A stretch of 64,000 bases of DNA from RGIG990 sp045589455 (GCA_045589455.1 JAZNPC010000070.1:58021-122020), one strand, 5' to 3'. Shown: positions 52,191-62,244, numbered from the stretch's first letter. The notes: a model not told the origin generated them from the letters alone. Numbers and translations: made by a program.

Positions 52191-55100
52191 ATGAAACAAA
52201 TTCCAGCTCCAGGCTCATTTATTCTCACCCACTGTGGTGATACAATCACCTTTAAACTACATGTTTCTCACAAACGCGCTGGGCGCGCAGTTCTTCGTAC
52301 CTCTCTAGGTGGCGCAAAGGCATACCGCAAGGAAGTCATTGCAGCTACAGACCAAGGCCGCCCAATGCTTGCTCATCATTGGAATGATATCCCAATGAAC
52401 GAGATTGCACCTGGCGAGTATGCTGTCACAATGCCACTCGCCGATATTGGCACCTTCCGCGCAAAAGCATGCTACTTCCCTGCAAATTCAAAGAAGCCAG
52501 ATTGGCCAGATGGCGGTGACGTTGTAATCAAAACTGCTCCTGCATGGACTGCCGCTCACACCTCAGTATATACAGCATTTCCACGCCAATTCCACCCAGC
52601 GTTTGTTTCAAAGGTCGACAATCCTTTGCCTCAATCTGATGCTCTTTTAGAGCACGATCGTAATGGTTGGACGATTATTCCTCCTTCTGGCACCTTCCGT
52701 GACCTAATAAAAAAGCTAGATACTATTCTTGGCACTGAGCGCTTCCGCATCATCCAATTATTGCCTATTCACCCCACTCCAACAACTTATGCAAAGATGG
52801 GTCGCTATGGCTCTCCTTTTGCTGGCACGGATTTTCTTGCAGTTGACCCTGCTCTAGCCGAATTTGACACCGGTGCAACTCCTTTAGATCAATTCCGTGA
52901 GCTTGTAAATGCTGTTCATTCATATGGTGCACGTATATTCCTTGATTTACCAGCAAACCACACAGGATGGGCTTCGACCTTGCAAACCCACCACCCAGAA
53001 TGGTTCAAGCGTGAAGATAATGGTAAATTCCACTCTCCTGGTGCTTGGGGCATTGTATGGGAGGATTTGGTTGAGCTAGATTATAGCAAGCCAGAGCTAA
53101 AGCAATTCATTGCAGGCGTATTTGAGTTTTGGTGCAGCCAAGGCGTTGATGGCTTCCGTTGCGATGCAGGCTACATGGTTCCAGCTGAAGTGTGGCGATA
53201 TGTCGTTGCACGTGTACGCCGCCGCTTCCCAGATACCGTATTCTTGCTCGAGGGACTAGGCGGAAAAATTTCTGTAACCCGCCAACTAATTTCGGACGAA
53301 GGTTTAGATTGGGCATATTCTGAGCTTTTCCAGACAGAGGACCGCTCTGCATTTGAGCATTATCTTCCTGGCGCGCTTGCGATGTCCTATGAAACTGGTC
53401 CTTTAACAAACTTTGCAGAGACACATGATAATTGCCGCATGGCAGCAAAGTCTCCTACCTATGCAAAGCTTCGCACATCGCTTGCAGCACTTAGCGCTCA
53501 CCAGGGCTGCTTTGGTATAACTAATGGCGTTGAGTGGTTTGCCACACAAAAGGTCGATGTACATGGAGCTAGCGCATTAAATTGGGATTCTGAAAACAAC
53601 CAGGTACACCAGCTCGGTCGCCTAAATTGCATCTTAGCAAATCATCCCGCTTTTGGTCCTGGTGCGGCAGTGGGCATGATCCAATATGGAGCAGGTAATT
53701 CCCTAGCACTTGTCCGCACACCTGCTTGCTCAAATGATATTGATGGTGTCCGCGTTTTTGATAACGACAAGAAGGTGCTTGTTCTTATTAATCTTGATGC
53801 AGATAACCAGCAAAATGTTTCTTGGGGCACACATGAATTTCATATAAATCCAGAAACCTGTGTCGACCTTCTAGAGGGAAAAGATGTAAAGTTTAGAGCC
53901 TCTTTAGAGCATGGCACACACTCTATTCTTCTTGAGCCTGGTGAAGCACTTTGCCTTTCAAATTATCGTGAGGATTATGAGCTAATCAATAAGCTTCACA
54001 GCTCTACTAAAGCATACTATAGCGAGATGGTTCGCCACCAAGAGCTTCGCGCCACTGCCCTACGCATACGTCAATCAATCCTTGGTAGCAATAGCCCATT
54101 AAAGCAGAGCGAATCTGTTGAAGAAATGGCTAAGCAACTCGCAGAAGACCCAAAGGGCTTTATCTCAAGTCTTATTGCAAATGATGCAATGCCACCTATC
54201 GTGCATTGCTCAATTCCTGAGGATCAAAATCGCACAATTATGGTTCCGCCAGAGCACTTCATGATTATTGAATCTCCTGAGCCATTTCGCTGCTGCGTTG
54301 ACCTATTAAATGGCGACTTTATTGCAAACCTACGCTCTATACAATTTGATAATGGAAGCTATCTTGTAATTCTTTCTCCTATGAAGAAGCATACAAATGG
54401 CATCCACAATGCACGCCTCCAGCTTGACCTCTCTTCTGCAACTGCAAAGAAGCAGATACTAGTTGATTTGAGATTGCTACCAACAATTACACAAGAAGAG
54501 CCTGCTCTACTCAAACGTACATATACAAGTGAAGAGGTGCTTAACGGCAATGTTGTTGCATTGCTAACTAATGGCTGTGGGGCAATGGCTCACGTCCGAG
54601 CAAAGTGGGGCGATATCCAGAGTCAATACGATGCAATTCTTGCTGCTAACCCGGATCCACGTGTACCATGTGATAGACATATCCTATTTACACGTTGCAA
54701 GCTTTGGGTAATTAACCATGGCTTCTCAACTGAGGTAGATAGCTCATGTCTAGAAAGCTTTGAATGCGAAGCAGGCTCTGGCACTGCACATTGGACATTT
54801 AGTGTGCCTGTTGGAACGGGTCGATTCATCAAGCTTAATGTAGGGCTAGAGCTACTAAAGCAAAAGAACCATGTAAGACTTTGTGTTGTACGCGAAAAAG
54901 CAAATGGCTGCCTTGATATGCTTGAAGATAATAGCGAGGTAACACTAGTAATGCGCCCTGACATTGAAAGCCGTAGCTTCCATTGCAAAACAAAGGCATT
55001 CAATGGACCTGAAGCCGAATGGGGTCATGCAGTTTCAACAATTTCACATGGCTTCTCATTCCTACCAAGCAATGGACTTGGCTTAGATATGGTCATTTCA

Positions 55101-56534
55101 AATGGCGAATTTACCTTCGAGCCTGAGTGGCACTACATGATTGGCCATCCACATGAGGCAAATCGCGGGCAAGATGGCTCCTCTGACCTTTATAGCCCAG
55201 GCTGGTTTGGCACTCGCATGACTGGCGCAAGTGCTATTGCTCTAGAGGCAGCACTTTACACAGGCAATGGTGCTGAGCATATCTCACCAGTAGGCGCAGC
55301 AACAATAAAGGCAGTTGCTCAGCCAAAGCAATTAGCTGACATTGAGCTAACTACGGCTCTATCTAATGCCCTACGCGATTTTGTTGTAAAGCGCGATAAC
55401 TTAAAAACTGTTATTGCAGGCTATCCTTGGTTCCTAGATTGGGGGCGCGACACCTTTATCGCATTGCGAGGCATGATTGCAGATAAGCGTTATTCTGAAT
55501 CATTAGATATTATTTGCAAATTTGGTCAATTTGAAGAAGGTGGCACTCTTCCAAATATGATTAATGGAAATGATGCAGCTAACCGAGACACATCAGATGC
55601 ACAGCTTTGGTATGCTGTTGCAACTACTGATTTAATCAAACAAATTGGCAGAACAAAGGTATTGAAGGCACAATGTGGCAATCGCACTGTAGCAGATGTT
55701 CTTTTGAGCATAGCTAATGGTTATCTAAATGGCACACACAATGGAATTAAGGTTGATGTGGAATCAGGGCTAGTTTATAGTCCATCACACTTTACATGGA
55801 TGGATACAAACTATCCAGCAGGTACTCCTCGCCAAGGCTATCCAATTGAAATTCAAGCCTTGTGGGTTGCTACACTAGATCTAATCAAAACTATCGATAC
55901 AAAGGGTCCATGGGCAAAGCTTCAAGAACAAGCTCGCAATTCAATTAATGAGCTATTCTGGCTTGAGGATAAGGGATACTTATCCGACTGCTTGCATTGC
56001 GATTCATTTAGAGCTGCTCGCACTTGTGTTGCAGATGATCATCTACGCTGCAACCAGCTATTTGCTATCACGCTTGGAGCTATTACTGACCATATGCTTT
56101 GCCGTCAGATAATTAGCTCGACTGCAAAGCTACTTGTGCCTGGAGGAATTCGCACACTCGCACCTGGTGAGACAAAATATCGCTTACCAATTTGCCGAGA
56201 TGGTAATTGCTTAAATGACCCAGCGCATCCATATTGGGGACGCTACGAAGGAGACGAGGACACTCGTAGAAAGCCAGCATATCATAATGGCACAGCATGG
56301 ACATGGCCATACCCATCTTATGCAGAGGCACTTTTAATAGAATATGGAGAAAGCGCTCGTACAACAGCCAAAGCTCTAATAGCTTCTGGTATTGAGCTTA
56401 TGGAAAAGGATTGTGCAGGCCAGCTTCCAGAAATTATGGATGGAGACACACCACACTATGGTAGAGGCTGTGATGCTCAGGCCTGGGGCATTTCGGAATT
56501 CCTCCGCGTCGCAATTTTAACAAACACAAAATAA
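52191..56534 (+). CDS. Two-domain glycogen debranching enzyme (GH13-like glucanotransferase plus amylo-alpha-1,6-glucosidase)
   Basis: 1447 residues. The N-terminal third is a GH13-type barrel: LPANHTGWAST, the nucleophile Asp325 in GFRCDAGY, the acid/base Glu354 in LLEGLGG, and the FAETHDNCRMA Asp. The middle is beta-rich and unassigned. The C-terminal about 390 residues, starting near 1060, form the GDE_C (GH133) amylo-1,6-glucosidase domain with GYPWFLDWGRDTFIALRGM and NGNDAANRDTSDAQLW, NGTAWTWPYPSYAEA. This layout resembles the eukaryotic-type bifunctional debranching enzyme, which transfers short glucan stubs and hydrolyses the branch glucose. Base composition is richer in GC than neighbours. 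It is isolated, without other glycogen genes nearby. Confidence 0.9.
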   Translation: MKQIPAPGSFILTHCGDTITFKLHVSHKRAGRAVLRTSLGGAKAYRKEVIAATDQGRPMLAHHWNDIPMNEIAPGEYAVTMPLADIGTFRAKACYFPANSKKPDWPDGGDVVIKTAPAWTAAHTSVYTAFPRQFHPAFVSKVDNPLPQSDALLEHDRNGWTIIPPSGTFRDLIKKLDTILGTERFRIIQLLPIHPTPTTYAKMGRYGSPFAGTDFLAVDPALAEFDTGATPLDQFRELVNAVHSYGARIFLDLPANHTGWASTLQTHHPEWFKREDNGKFHSPGAWGIVWEDLVELDYSKPELKQFIAGVFEFWCSQGVDGFRCDAGYMVPAEVWRYVVARVRRRFPDTVFLLEGLGGKISVTRQLISDEGLDWAYSELFQTEDRSAFEHYLPGALAMSYETGPLTNFAETHDNCRMAAKSPTYAKLRTSLAALSAHQGCFGITNGVEWFATQKVDVHGASALNWDSENNQVHQLGRLNCILANHPAFGPGAAVGMIQYGAGNSLALVRTPACSNDIDGVRVFDNDKKVLVLINLDADNQQNVSWGTHEFHINPETCVDLLEGKDVKFRASLEHGTHSILLEPGEALCLSNYREDYELINKLHSSTKAYYSEMVRHQELRATALRIRQSILGSNSPLKQSESVEEMAKQLAEDPKGFISSLIANDAMPPIVHCSIPEDQNRTIMVPPEHFMIIESPEPFRCCVDLLNGDFIANLRSIQFDNGSYLVILSPMKKHTNGIHNARLQLDLSSATAKKQILVDLRLLPTITQEEPALLKRTYTSEEVLNGNVVALLTNGCGAMAHVRAKWGDIQSQYDAILAANPDPRVPCDRHILFTRCKLWVINHGFSTEVDSSCLESFECEAGSGTAHWTFSVPVGTGRFIKLNVGLELLKQKNHVRLCVVREKANGCLDMLEDNSEVTLVMRPDIESRSFHCKTKAFNGPEAEWGHAVSTISHGFSFLPSNGLGLDMVISNGEFTFEPEWHYMIGHPHEANRGQDGSSDLYSPGWFGTRMTGASAIALEAALYTGNGAEHISPVGAATIKAVAQPKQLADIELTTALSNALRDFVVKRDNLKTVIAGYPWFLDWGRDTFIALRGMIADKRYSESLDIICKFGQFEEGGTLPNMINGNDAANRDTSDAQLWYAVATTDLIKQIGRTKVLKAQCGNRTVADVLLSIANGYLNGTHNGIKVDVESGLVYSPSHFTWMDTNYPAGTPRQGYPIEIQALWVATLDLIKTIDTKGPWAKLQEQARNSINELFWLEDKGYLSDCLHCDSFRAARTCVADDHLRCNQLFAITLGAITDHMLCRQIISSTAKLLVPGGIRTLAPGETKYRLPICRDGNCLNDPAHPYWGRYEGDEDTRRKPAYHNGTAWTWPYPSYAEALLIEYGESARTTAKALIASGIELMEKDCAGQLPEIMDGDTPHYGRGCDAQAWGISEFLRVAILTNTK

Positions 56535-56555
56535 CCAAAACCTTAATTATTATAC

Positions 56556-57482
56556 ATGAAAAAAGCAATATTAGTATTATTTTCTATTTCATTAATTTCC
56601 TTTTTTGGTTGCGGTAAAAATCCGCAATCAGCCCCAACTCAACCTACTATTGAGGTACAAGCCAAGGCAGAAATGGGAAGAATTTTTGCTGCAATCAATG
56701 ATGGTAAGTTTTTAACATATATTTATAATTCCACTATTGCAGAGGATCATGATTTTTTTAATCAATATGTGAATGTTGCCGCAAGAAATATTGACTATGA
56801 TATTTATTGCCAAACAATGATAGTTATTAAGAGCTTTTCTAAAGTTCTAGAAATCAATGCAGAAAATGTTGCTGACTGTGAAATTCTAGCTTCTGAAACA
56901 GAGAAATTAAATGATGGCAACACTAAACTTTTGCAAGAAATCCATCAAAACAAAGTGAATTCAATAATGCTAATTTCCCAGTTAATTGCAGCTCTAGCAG
57001 ATATAAATTTTGAAGATTTACATCGTTATAATGCGTTCGAGATTATCCTTTCGAAAATTGATGAACCTATGTCTAAATTTTACAAGTCATGGATAGGGGT
57101 AAAATCAGAAGAAGATTTTACATATACAAAAATTGACGAGAACACTGTAAAGGTTATGCCACAAAGCAATTTCACATTTCAAGAAGGTCTAATATTAAAG
57201 CTTGTAAATGGGAAATGGGAATTCTATGAAGTTAATGGAGAAAAAATATCTTTTGACTTTACAATAGAAGAAAAAGAGCTATTGTTCCAAGACATTGGAG
57301 AAACGTTTTACTTTGATACATCCACACCAGAAGCGCAAATAGAAAAAGCTCAAAAAATTCATATGCTTACCATGTTTAACGAATCTCTCATACCACTTAT
57401 GGGTAATATCGATCAAGAGAGCTTTGAAATATCTTTTATGCTACTTCTAGAAGCTATTGAGGGACAAATTCCTGCAAAATAA
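56556..57482 (+). CDS. Lipoprotein, function unknown
   Basis: 308 residues. A signal sequence ends in the slightly atypical lipobox FFGC (Cys at about residue 19), followed by a Pro/Thr-rich spacer. The mature part is mostly alpha-helical with a beta section at about 185-230 (EDFTYTKIDENTVKVM). No known domain was recognised. Sequence content is lower in GC than the large debranching gene before it. It lies 21 bases after that gene but the spacing gives no functional link. Confidence 0.75.
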   Translation: MKKAILVLFSISLISFFGCGKNPQSAPTQPTIEVQAKAEMGRIFAAINDGKFLTYIYNSTIAEDHDFFNQYVNVAARNIDYDIYCQTMIVIKSFSKVLEINAENVADCEILASETEKLNDGNTKLLQEIHQNKVNSIMLISQLIAALADINFEDLHRYNAFEIILSKIDEPMSKFYKSWIGVKSEEDFTYTKIDENTVKVMPQSNFTFQEGLILKLVNGKWEFYEVNGEKISFDFTIEEKELLFQDIGETFYFDTSTPEAQIEKAQKIHMLTMFNESLIPLMGNIDQESFEISFMLLLEAIEGQIPAK

Positions 57483-57584
57483 ATTGTTATTAAGGAATGT
57501 ACAACAACATACTTTAAAATCTTGTATTTTTAATTTTTTTTTGTTAATTTCTAAATAATTGATAACACTATTAATGAGGTACAC

Positions 57585-59363
57585 ATGAACACAACTCACA
57601 AATTACAAATTATTGCGATTACAGCAGTAATGACATTTACAGCAAGCTTGTTTGGGCAAGATTTGGTTACAAATGTAGATATTCAAACTTCTACTAACAC
57701 AGAAATTGCTACAACTTCTGATGTTCAAACTATAAATGAAACAACTTTTACTGAAGAAGAAAATTCCTCTGTTATTGAAAAATCAGAGACGGAGACAATT
57801 TTAGAAGAAGCTCCAGCTGCAGAAGAAGCTCAAACTAAAGAGGAAGAAAACAAATTACCATTTGTTGCTACATGGTGGGCTCTATTCCCTGCGTTCCTTG
57901 CTATCGGCTTGGCTCTTATAACTAAAGAGGTTTACTCCTCACTCTTCATGGGTATCGTTGTTGGTGCTCTATTGGTTAATAATTTTGCAATTCTTCCAAC
58001 AATTGACTTTGTAATAAATAATGGCATAATCAAAGCCGTAAGTGAGACAGCAGGAATCTTTATCTTCCTTGTAATACTTGGTTCTCTTGTTTACCTAATC
58101 AACCGTAGTGGTGCAGCTTATGCATTTGGTGAGTGGGCAAAAACACACATCAAATCACGCGTTGGTAGCCAGATTTGCACCTTCCTACTCGGTGTACTTA
58201 TCTTTATTGATGACTACTTTAACTGTCTAACCGTTGGTAGTGTAATGGCTCCAATCACAGATACAAAGAAGGTGTCTCGTGCAAAGCTTGCATATATCAT
58301 TGATGCTACAGCTGCACCAATTTGTATGATTGCTCCAATTTCAAGCTGGGCTGCTGCCGTTTCTGAATATACAGAGGGCACCGGCTATAGTGGGATTGCT
58401 TTATTCTGTAAATCAATTCCTTTCAACTTCTACTCACTTTTGACACTTATTTTCGTTTTGACAATCATTCTAATGAAGTTTGATTATGGTCCAATGCGCA
58501 GATTTGAAAAGAACGCTCTAGAGAATGATGATTTATTCACAGTTAAGCCAAGCGAAACAAGTGGAACAATTGTTGCCGTTAAGGGTAAAGGTAAAATTTA
58601 TGACCTAGTGGCACCAATCATTTTCCTAGTTGTTGTTTGTGTCGCTGCTCTACTACATGTTGGTGGCATTGCAGATGAAGGCGTTGGCTTTGTTGATGCA
58701 TTTGGAAACACAGACGCTACAGTTGGTTTACCATGGGGTGCAACAATTGTTCTATTGCTTGTTATTGCTTATTATATCTGCCGCCGCATTTTCAACCTAA
58801 AAGAAGCTATGAAGTGCCTACCAGAAGGCTTCTGTGCAATGGTTCCTGCTATCATAATTCTAACTATGGCAGCTACTCTAAAGAATATGACAAATGCTCT
58901 TGAAGCTAAAGTATTTATTGAGAATGTTATGACAAATGCAGCTCCAAACCTAGCAAACTTCCTACCAGCAGTAATCTTTATTATTGCATCAGTAATTGCT
59001 TTCTCAACAGGTACTTCTTGGGGTACATTTGGTATTTTGATTCCAATTGTTGTTGCAACATTTGATGCTTCAAGCCCACTATTGTACATTGGTATGTCAG
59101 CATGTTTGGCTGGTGCTGTTTGCGGTGACCACTGCTCACCTATCTCAGATACAACAATCATGTCAAGTGCTGGTGCTCAGTGCGACCATGTTAGCCACGT
59201 ATCTACACAGCTACCTTATGCAATTACAGTTGCATCAGTATCATTTATCTCATTCCTAATTGCTGGTTTTGTACACAATTGGTTTATTGTTTTCCCAATT
59301 TCAGTTGTACTTCTAGTTGGAACATTGCTTGTTATTAAGAAACTAACAGCTAAAAATGCTTAA
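57585..59363 (+). CDS. Na+/H+ antiporter, NhaC family, with acidic N-terminal extension
   Basis: 592 residues. The transporter core (about 90-590, roughly eleven helices) carries NhaC-type segments such as LIFIDDYFNCLTVGSVMAPITD, ATAAPICMIAPISSWAA, FSTGTSWGTFGILIP and VCGDHCSPISDTTIMSSAGA. These are typical of the arsB/NhaC antiporters that exchange Na+ or other solutes for protons. The first about 85 residues are unusual: a hydrophobic stretch like a signal peptide (ends about residue 24 with LFG) followed by a Thr/Glu-rich acidic linker, probably outside the membrane. A terminator follows. Confidence 0.9.
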   Translation: MNTTHKLQIIAITAVMTFTASLFGQDLVTNVDIQTSTNTEIATTSDVQTINETTFTEEENSSVIEKSETETILEEAPAAEEAQTKEEENKLPFVATWWALFPAFLAIGLALITKEVYSSLFMGIVVGALLVNNFAILPTIDFVINNGIIKAVSETAGIFIFLVILGSLVYLINRSGAAYAFGEWAKTHIKSRVGSQICTFLLGVLIFIDDYFNCLTVGSVMAPITDTKKVSRAKLAYIIDATAAPICMIAPISSWAAAVSEYTEGTGYSGIALFCKSIPFNFYSLLTLIFVLTIILMKFDYGPMRRFEKNALENDDLFTVKPSETSGTIVAVKGKGKIYDLVAPIIFLVVVCVAALLHVGGIADEGVGFVDAFGNTDATVGLPWGATIVLLLVIAYYICRRIFNLKEAMKCLPEGFCAMVPAIIILTMAATLKNMTNALEAKVFIENVMTNAAPNLANFLPAVIFIIASVIAFSTGTSWGTFGILIPIVVATFDASSPLLYIGMSACLAGAVCGDHCSPISDTTIMSSAGAQCDHVSHVSTQLPYAITVASVSFISFLIAGFVHNWFIVFPISVVLLVGTLLVIKKLTAKNA

Positions 59364-59386
59364 CATAAGCACAGAATTAAGTTAAA

Positions 59387-59418
59387 AAGCGTGTCAATAA
59401 TGGCACGCTTTTTTTACA
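59387..59418 (+). terminator. Rho-independent terminator after the antiporter
   Basis: Nine-pair stem agcgtgtca/tggcacgct (59391-59399 with 59404-59412, one G-T), preceded by A run and followed by seven T. Confidence 0.9.
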
Positions 59419-59532
59419 GATAAAATATTGCACTAATGATTTCTCTTCATTTGCCATAGTCTTAAGAGTTTTGCACAACCACGATTCCCGCAAATTTCAC
59501 CTAATATACCCCCTGTTTTTGCCAATTTTTTC

Positions 59533-59561
59533 TTTACATTATCGCCTATTTTTGATTAAAT
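59533..59561 (+). promoter_or_regulatory. Possible promoter of pyrH-frr
   Basis: TTTACA (59533-59538) and TTAAAT (59556-59561), 17-base spacer, with a TG before the -10. About 65 bases upstream of the pyrH start. Confidence 0.45.
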
Positions 59562-59624
59562 TTATTTAAATAAATGGATAATGCATTTCCAATAGCATTT
59601 CCAATAGATTTTAGGACTTACAAT

Positions 59625-60344
59625 ATGACTCCAAAATATAAAAGAATTCTTTTGAAACTAAGTGGTGAAGTGCTACTAAACCGCCAAACAGCTCAATGCA
59701 TTGACTCTAATGTTGTAAAAATGATGGCAGAAAAAATTAAGGCCGTTAGAGCTATGGGTGTTGATGTTGCTGTTGTTCTTGGTGGTGGCAATATTTTCCG
59801 TGGTGCGATTGGTCAAGAGCTTGGTATTGGTCGCTCAGCAGGTGACTACATGGGTATGCTTGCTACAGTAATTAATGCTATTGCCCTACAAAATGCTCTT
59901 GAAGGGCTTGGTGTTCCAACACGAGTACAAACAGCGATTGCTATGCACGAGGTTGCTGAGCCATACCTACATCGCAAGGCAATGCGTCACCTTGAAAAAG
60001 GCCGCGTAGTAATATTTGCTGCTGGAACAGGTAACCCATACTTCAGCACAGACACAGCTGCTGCTCTACGTGCAAGCGAAATTGGCGCAGATGTTCTTTT
60101 GAAGGCAACTAAGGTTGACGGCATCTACACAGCAGATCCTGTGAAGGACCCAACGGCAACTAAGTTCTCAAAGCTAACCTATACAGAGGCACTAACAAAG
60201 TCAATCCGCGTAATGGATTCAGCTGCATTTGCTCTTTGTATGGAAAACAAAATTCCTATCGTTGTTTTCAATTTCTTTGAAGAGAATAGCCTACGTCGCT
60301 CTGTATGTGGCGAGGATGTTGGAACAGTTGTTTCAGAAAACTAA
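59625..60344 (+). CDS. pyrH: UMP kinase
   Basis: 239 residues, the normal bacterial length. The motifs YKRILLKLSGEVL, VVLGGGNIFRG, RKAMRHLEKGRVVIFAAGTGNPYFSTDTAAALRA and DGIYTADPVKDP are diagnostic of the amino-acid-kinase-fold UMP kinase. It phosphorylates UMP to UDP. AGGA nine bases ahead of ATG 59625 marks the start; the in-frame ATG at 59574 would add 17 poorly conserved residues. It sits next to frr, the classical arrangement after tsf. Confidence 0.96.
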   Translation: MTPKYKRILLKLSGEVLLNRQTAQCIDSNVVKMMAEKIKAVRAMGVDVAVVLGGGNIFRGAIGQELGIGRSAGDYMGMLATVINAIALQNALEGLGVPTRVQTAIAMHEVAEPYLHRKAMRHLEKGRVVIFAAGTGNPYFSTDTAAALRASEIGADVLLKATKVDGIYTADPVKDPTATKFSKLTYTEALTKSIRVMDSAAFALCMENKIPIVVFNFFEENSLRRSVCGEDVGTVVSEN

Positions 60345-60381
60345 TTTAATAAATCAAATAATTAATTAAGGAAAAGCAGTT

Positions 60382-60939
60382 ATGATTACAAAGCTACTTA
60401 AAGAAACTCAGGATAAAATGGACAACACTCTTAAGGTGTTGGAAAATCAGCTTTCAGGTCTAAGAACAGGCAAGGCATCTCCTGCTCTTGTTGAGAATAT
60501 TATGGTTACATACTATGGTGTTCCTACACGTCTACGTGATATGGCAAACATCTCTACACCTGAGGCCCGCCTAATTACAATTGCCCCATACGATCCATCC
60601 GTATTGAGCGAGATTGAAAAATCTATCCTTGCTGCAAATATCGGTGTAACTCCTCAGAACGATGGCCGCCTAGTTCGCGTACCTGTACCAGAGCTAAGCG
60701 AAGAGCGCCGTAAGGAAATGACAAAGGTTGCTGGCCGTATGGCAGAGGATGCACGCGTTTCTGTACGTAATGTTCGTCGCGATTCAAACGAATCAGCAAA
60801 AACACTTCAGAAGAATGGTGATATCTCTGAGGACGAACGCGATCAAGCTCTAGAGAAAATTCAGAAGGCAACAGATGGAATCATCGCAAAGATTGATTCA
60901 GCAGTAAAGGCTAAGGAAGCAGAAATTATGGCTGTTTAA
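60382..60939 (+). CDS. frr: Ribosome recycling factor
   Basis: 185 residues, exactly the usual length. The two-domain RRF has TGKASPALVENIMVTYYG, the conserved RLITIAPYDPS, and EERRKEMTKVAGRMAEDARVSVRNVRRD near the helical end. With EF-G it splits post-termination ribosomes. It is 37 bases after pyrH and shares its transcript. Confidence 0.97.
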   Translation: MITKLLKETQDKMDNTLKVLENQLSGLRTGKASPALVENIMVTYYGVPTRLRDMANISTPEARLITIAPYDPSVLSEIEKSILAANIGVTPQNDGRLVRVPVPELSEERRKEMTKVAGRMAEDARVSVRNVRRDSNESAKTLQKNGDISEDERDQALEKIQKATDGIIAKIDSAVKAKEAEIMAV

Positions 60940-61008
60940 TTCAGCGATAATTGGGCAACTAAAATATTTTAACTAAATTTTCGTTAGCTATTAAACGGGA
61001 GAAAAATT

Positions 61009-62151
61009 ATGGTAGCGGAAGAAAATAAACCAACAATCAAGCCGATAACAATTAAGCCTATTAAGATTACACCGATAAAGCCTGCTACAGGAGCAAATCC
61101 TGCACCAAGCATTTCGATTAATCCTAATCCACAGCAAGCTTCTGCAGACAGTTCATTGGGTAGTCCTACGATTCGTCTAAAGCCTGTTACAAATGCTTCA
61201 ATTCCTACACCAAATGCAGCACCAGCAGCAGCTCCAGCAATCAAGCCAATTAACGTTACTCCTGCTACTGCTCCAACAATTAAACCAATTAATGTTGCTC
61301 CTGCTGCTACTCCTGAAATTAAGCCAGTCTCTGCTTCTCCAATCAACTTAAAGGCACCAGCACAAGCACCTATTACTTCAAAGGCACCAACAACTTCTAT
61401 GCCTAAGGTAGTACCTAGTGCTGATGATGATGGCAAAGCAACAATGCGCATTCGCCCACCAGCACCAGCTGCTGCTCCAGCGATTAAGCTAAGCCCTGTT
61501 ACACCTCCTGTTGGCGACATTACTGCTCAGGCTTCTAAAGGCAAGACTTCTCGCATTTCTCTAGATTCTGCAATGGATAATGCTTCTGCTTCAGGTAATT
61601 CTCCCGCACCTGTAGGAAAGCTAACATCTCATATTCCAGATATTGCAAGCTCAGCACCAAAATCTTCAACAGTTAAGATTAATGTTCCTCCTGAGGAAAT
61701 TAATACTCAGCAGGTTACTCGTAAGAGAACATTGCGTGTTAAAGCACCAGCTCGTACAATCCCACAACCAGGTGCTGCACCTGTTGCTACAGATAGCGAA
61801 GCAAAAACTGTTGTACGCAAGCCTTTGTCAATTAAAAAGCCTGGTACACCTGTTGCTACTCCTGTCGATACACCAGTAGATGCAGCAAATAATTCAGAGG
61901 GAGGAATCAACCACATTCCTGGTATTGAAGATGAAAGTATCATGGCTTTTGGCGGAAACAAGGCCCCTGTTAAAGCCGTAAAAGTAAATCCTCTATTTAT
62001 TGTTGTCTCTTCATTATCAATTGTTGCAATTCTTATTATAATCGTAATGTTCCTAGCTCAGTGCTCAGGTCCAGATCGTTCTCTAACTAAGTATTCATCA
62101 ATGCCTGATTCTTCTGAGTTTGGTTTCCCTGGAAAGATTCCTAGAGGATAA
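61009..62151 (+). CDS. Pro/Ala/Thr-rich repetitive protein with C-terminal membrane anchor
   Basis: 380 residues. The first about 320 are low complexity: repeating IKPI, IKPINVTP, APTIKPINVAP-type words, Pro and Ala spacers and several Thr/Ser-rich RLKP/RIRPP words. A single transmembrane helix is near the C-terminus (about 330-350, with LFIVVSSLSIVAILIIIVM), ending in a short tail with SGPDRSLTKYS. The N-terminal part is presumably cytoplasmic, since there is no signal peptide. The many TxRI/TxRL/TMRI segments could be phosphorylation or FHA-type binding sites, a guess in a genome with many Ser/Thr kinases. It follows frr and has a terminator. A - strand ORF across it is an artefact of the repeats. 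Confidence 0.75.
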   Translation: MVAEENKPTIKPITIKPIKITPIKPATGANPAPSISINPNPQQASADSSLGSPTIRLKPVTNASIPTPNAAPAAAPAIKPINVTPATAPTIKPINVAPAATPEIKPVSASPINLKAPAQAPITSKAPTTSMPKVVPSADDDGKATMRIRPPAPAAAPAIKLSPVTPPVGDITAQASKGKTSRISLDSAMDNASASGNSPAPVGKLTSHIPDIASSAPKSSTVKINVPPEEINTQQVTRKRTLRVKAPARTIPQPGAAPVATDSEAKTVVRKPLSIKKPGTPVATPVDTPVDAANNSEGGINHIPGIEDESIMAFGGNKAPVKAVKVNPLFIVVSSLSIVAILIIIVMFLAQCSGPDRSLTKYSSMPDSSEFGFPGKIPRG

Positions 62152-62181
62152 AACTAACTAAAATAAATAACCACTTTGTAT

Positions 62182-62218
62182 AGCCTGGTATTTCGTTAAG
62201 ACTACCAGGCTTTTGTTT
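62182..62218 (+). terminator. Rho-independent terminator upstream of thyX
   Basis: Perfect 9-bp stem agcctggta/taccaggct (62182-62190 with 62203-62211), then ttttgttt. Confidence 0.8.
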
Positions 62219-62244
62219 AAAAACAACTATAAATTTAATTTATT

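Noticed and set aside
60984..61520. Long - strand ORF (178 residues) across the Pro/Ala-rich gene
   Set aside because: It is an exact antisense shadow of the low-complexity repeats in the + strand gene, with an Ala/Gly/Ile-rich translation and no family resemblance.
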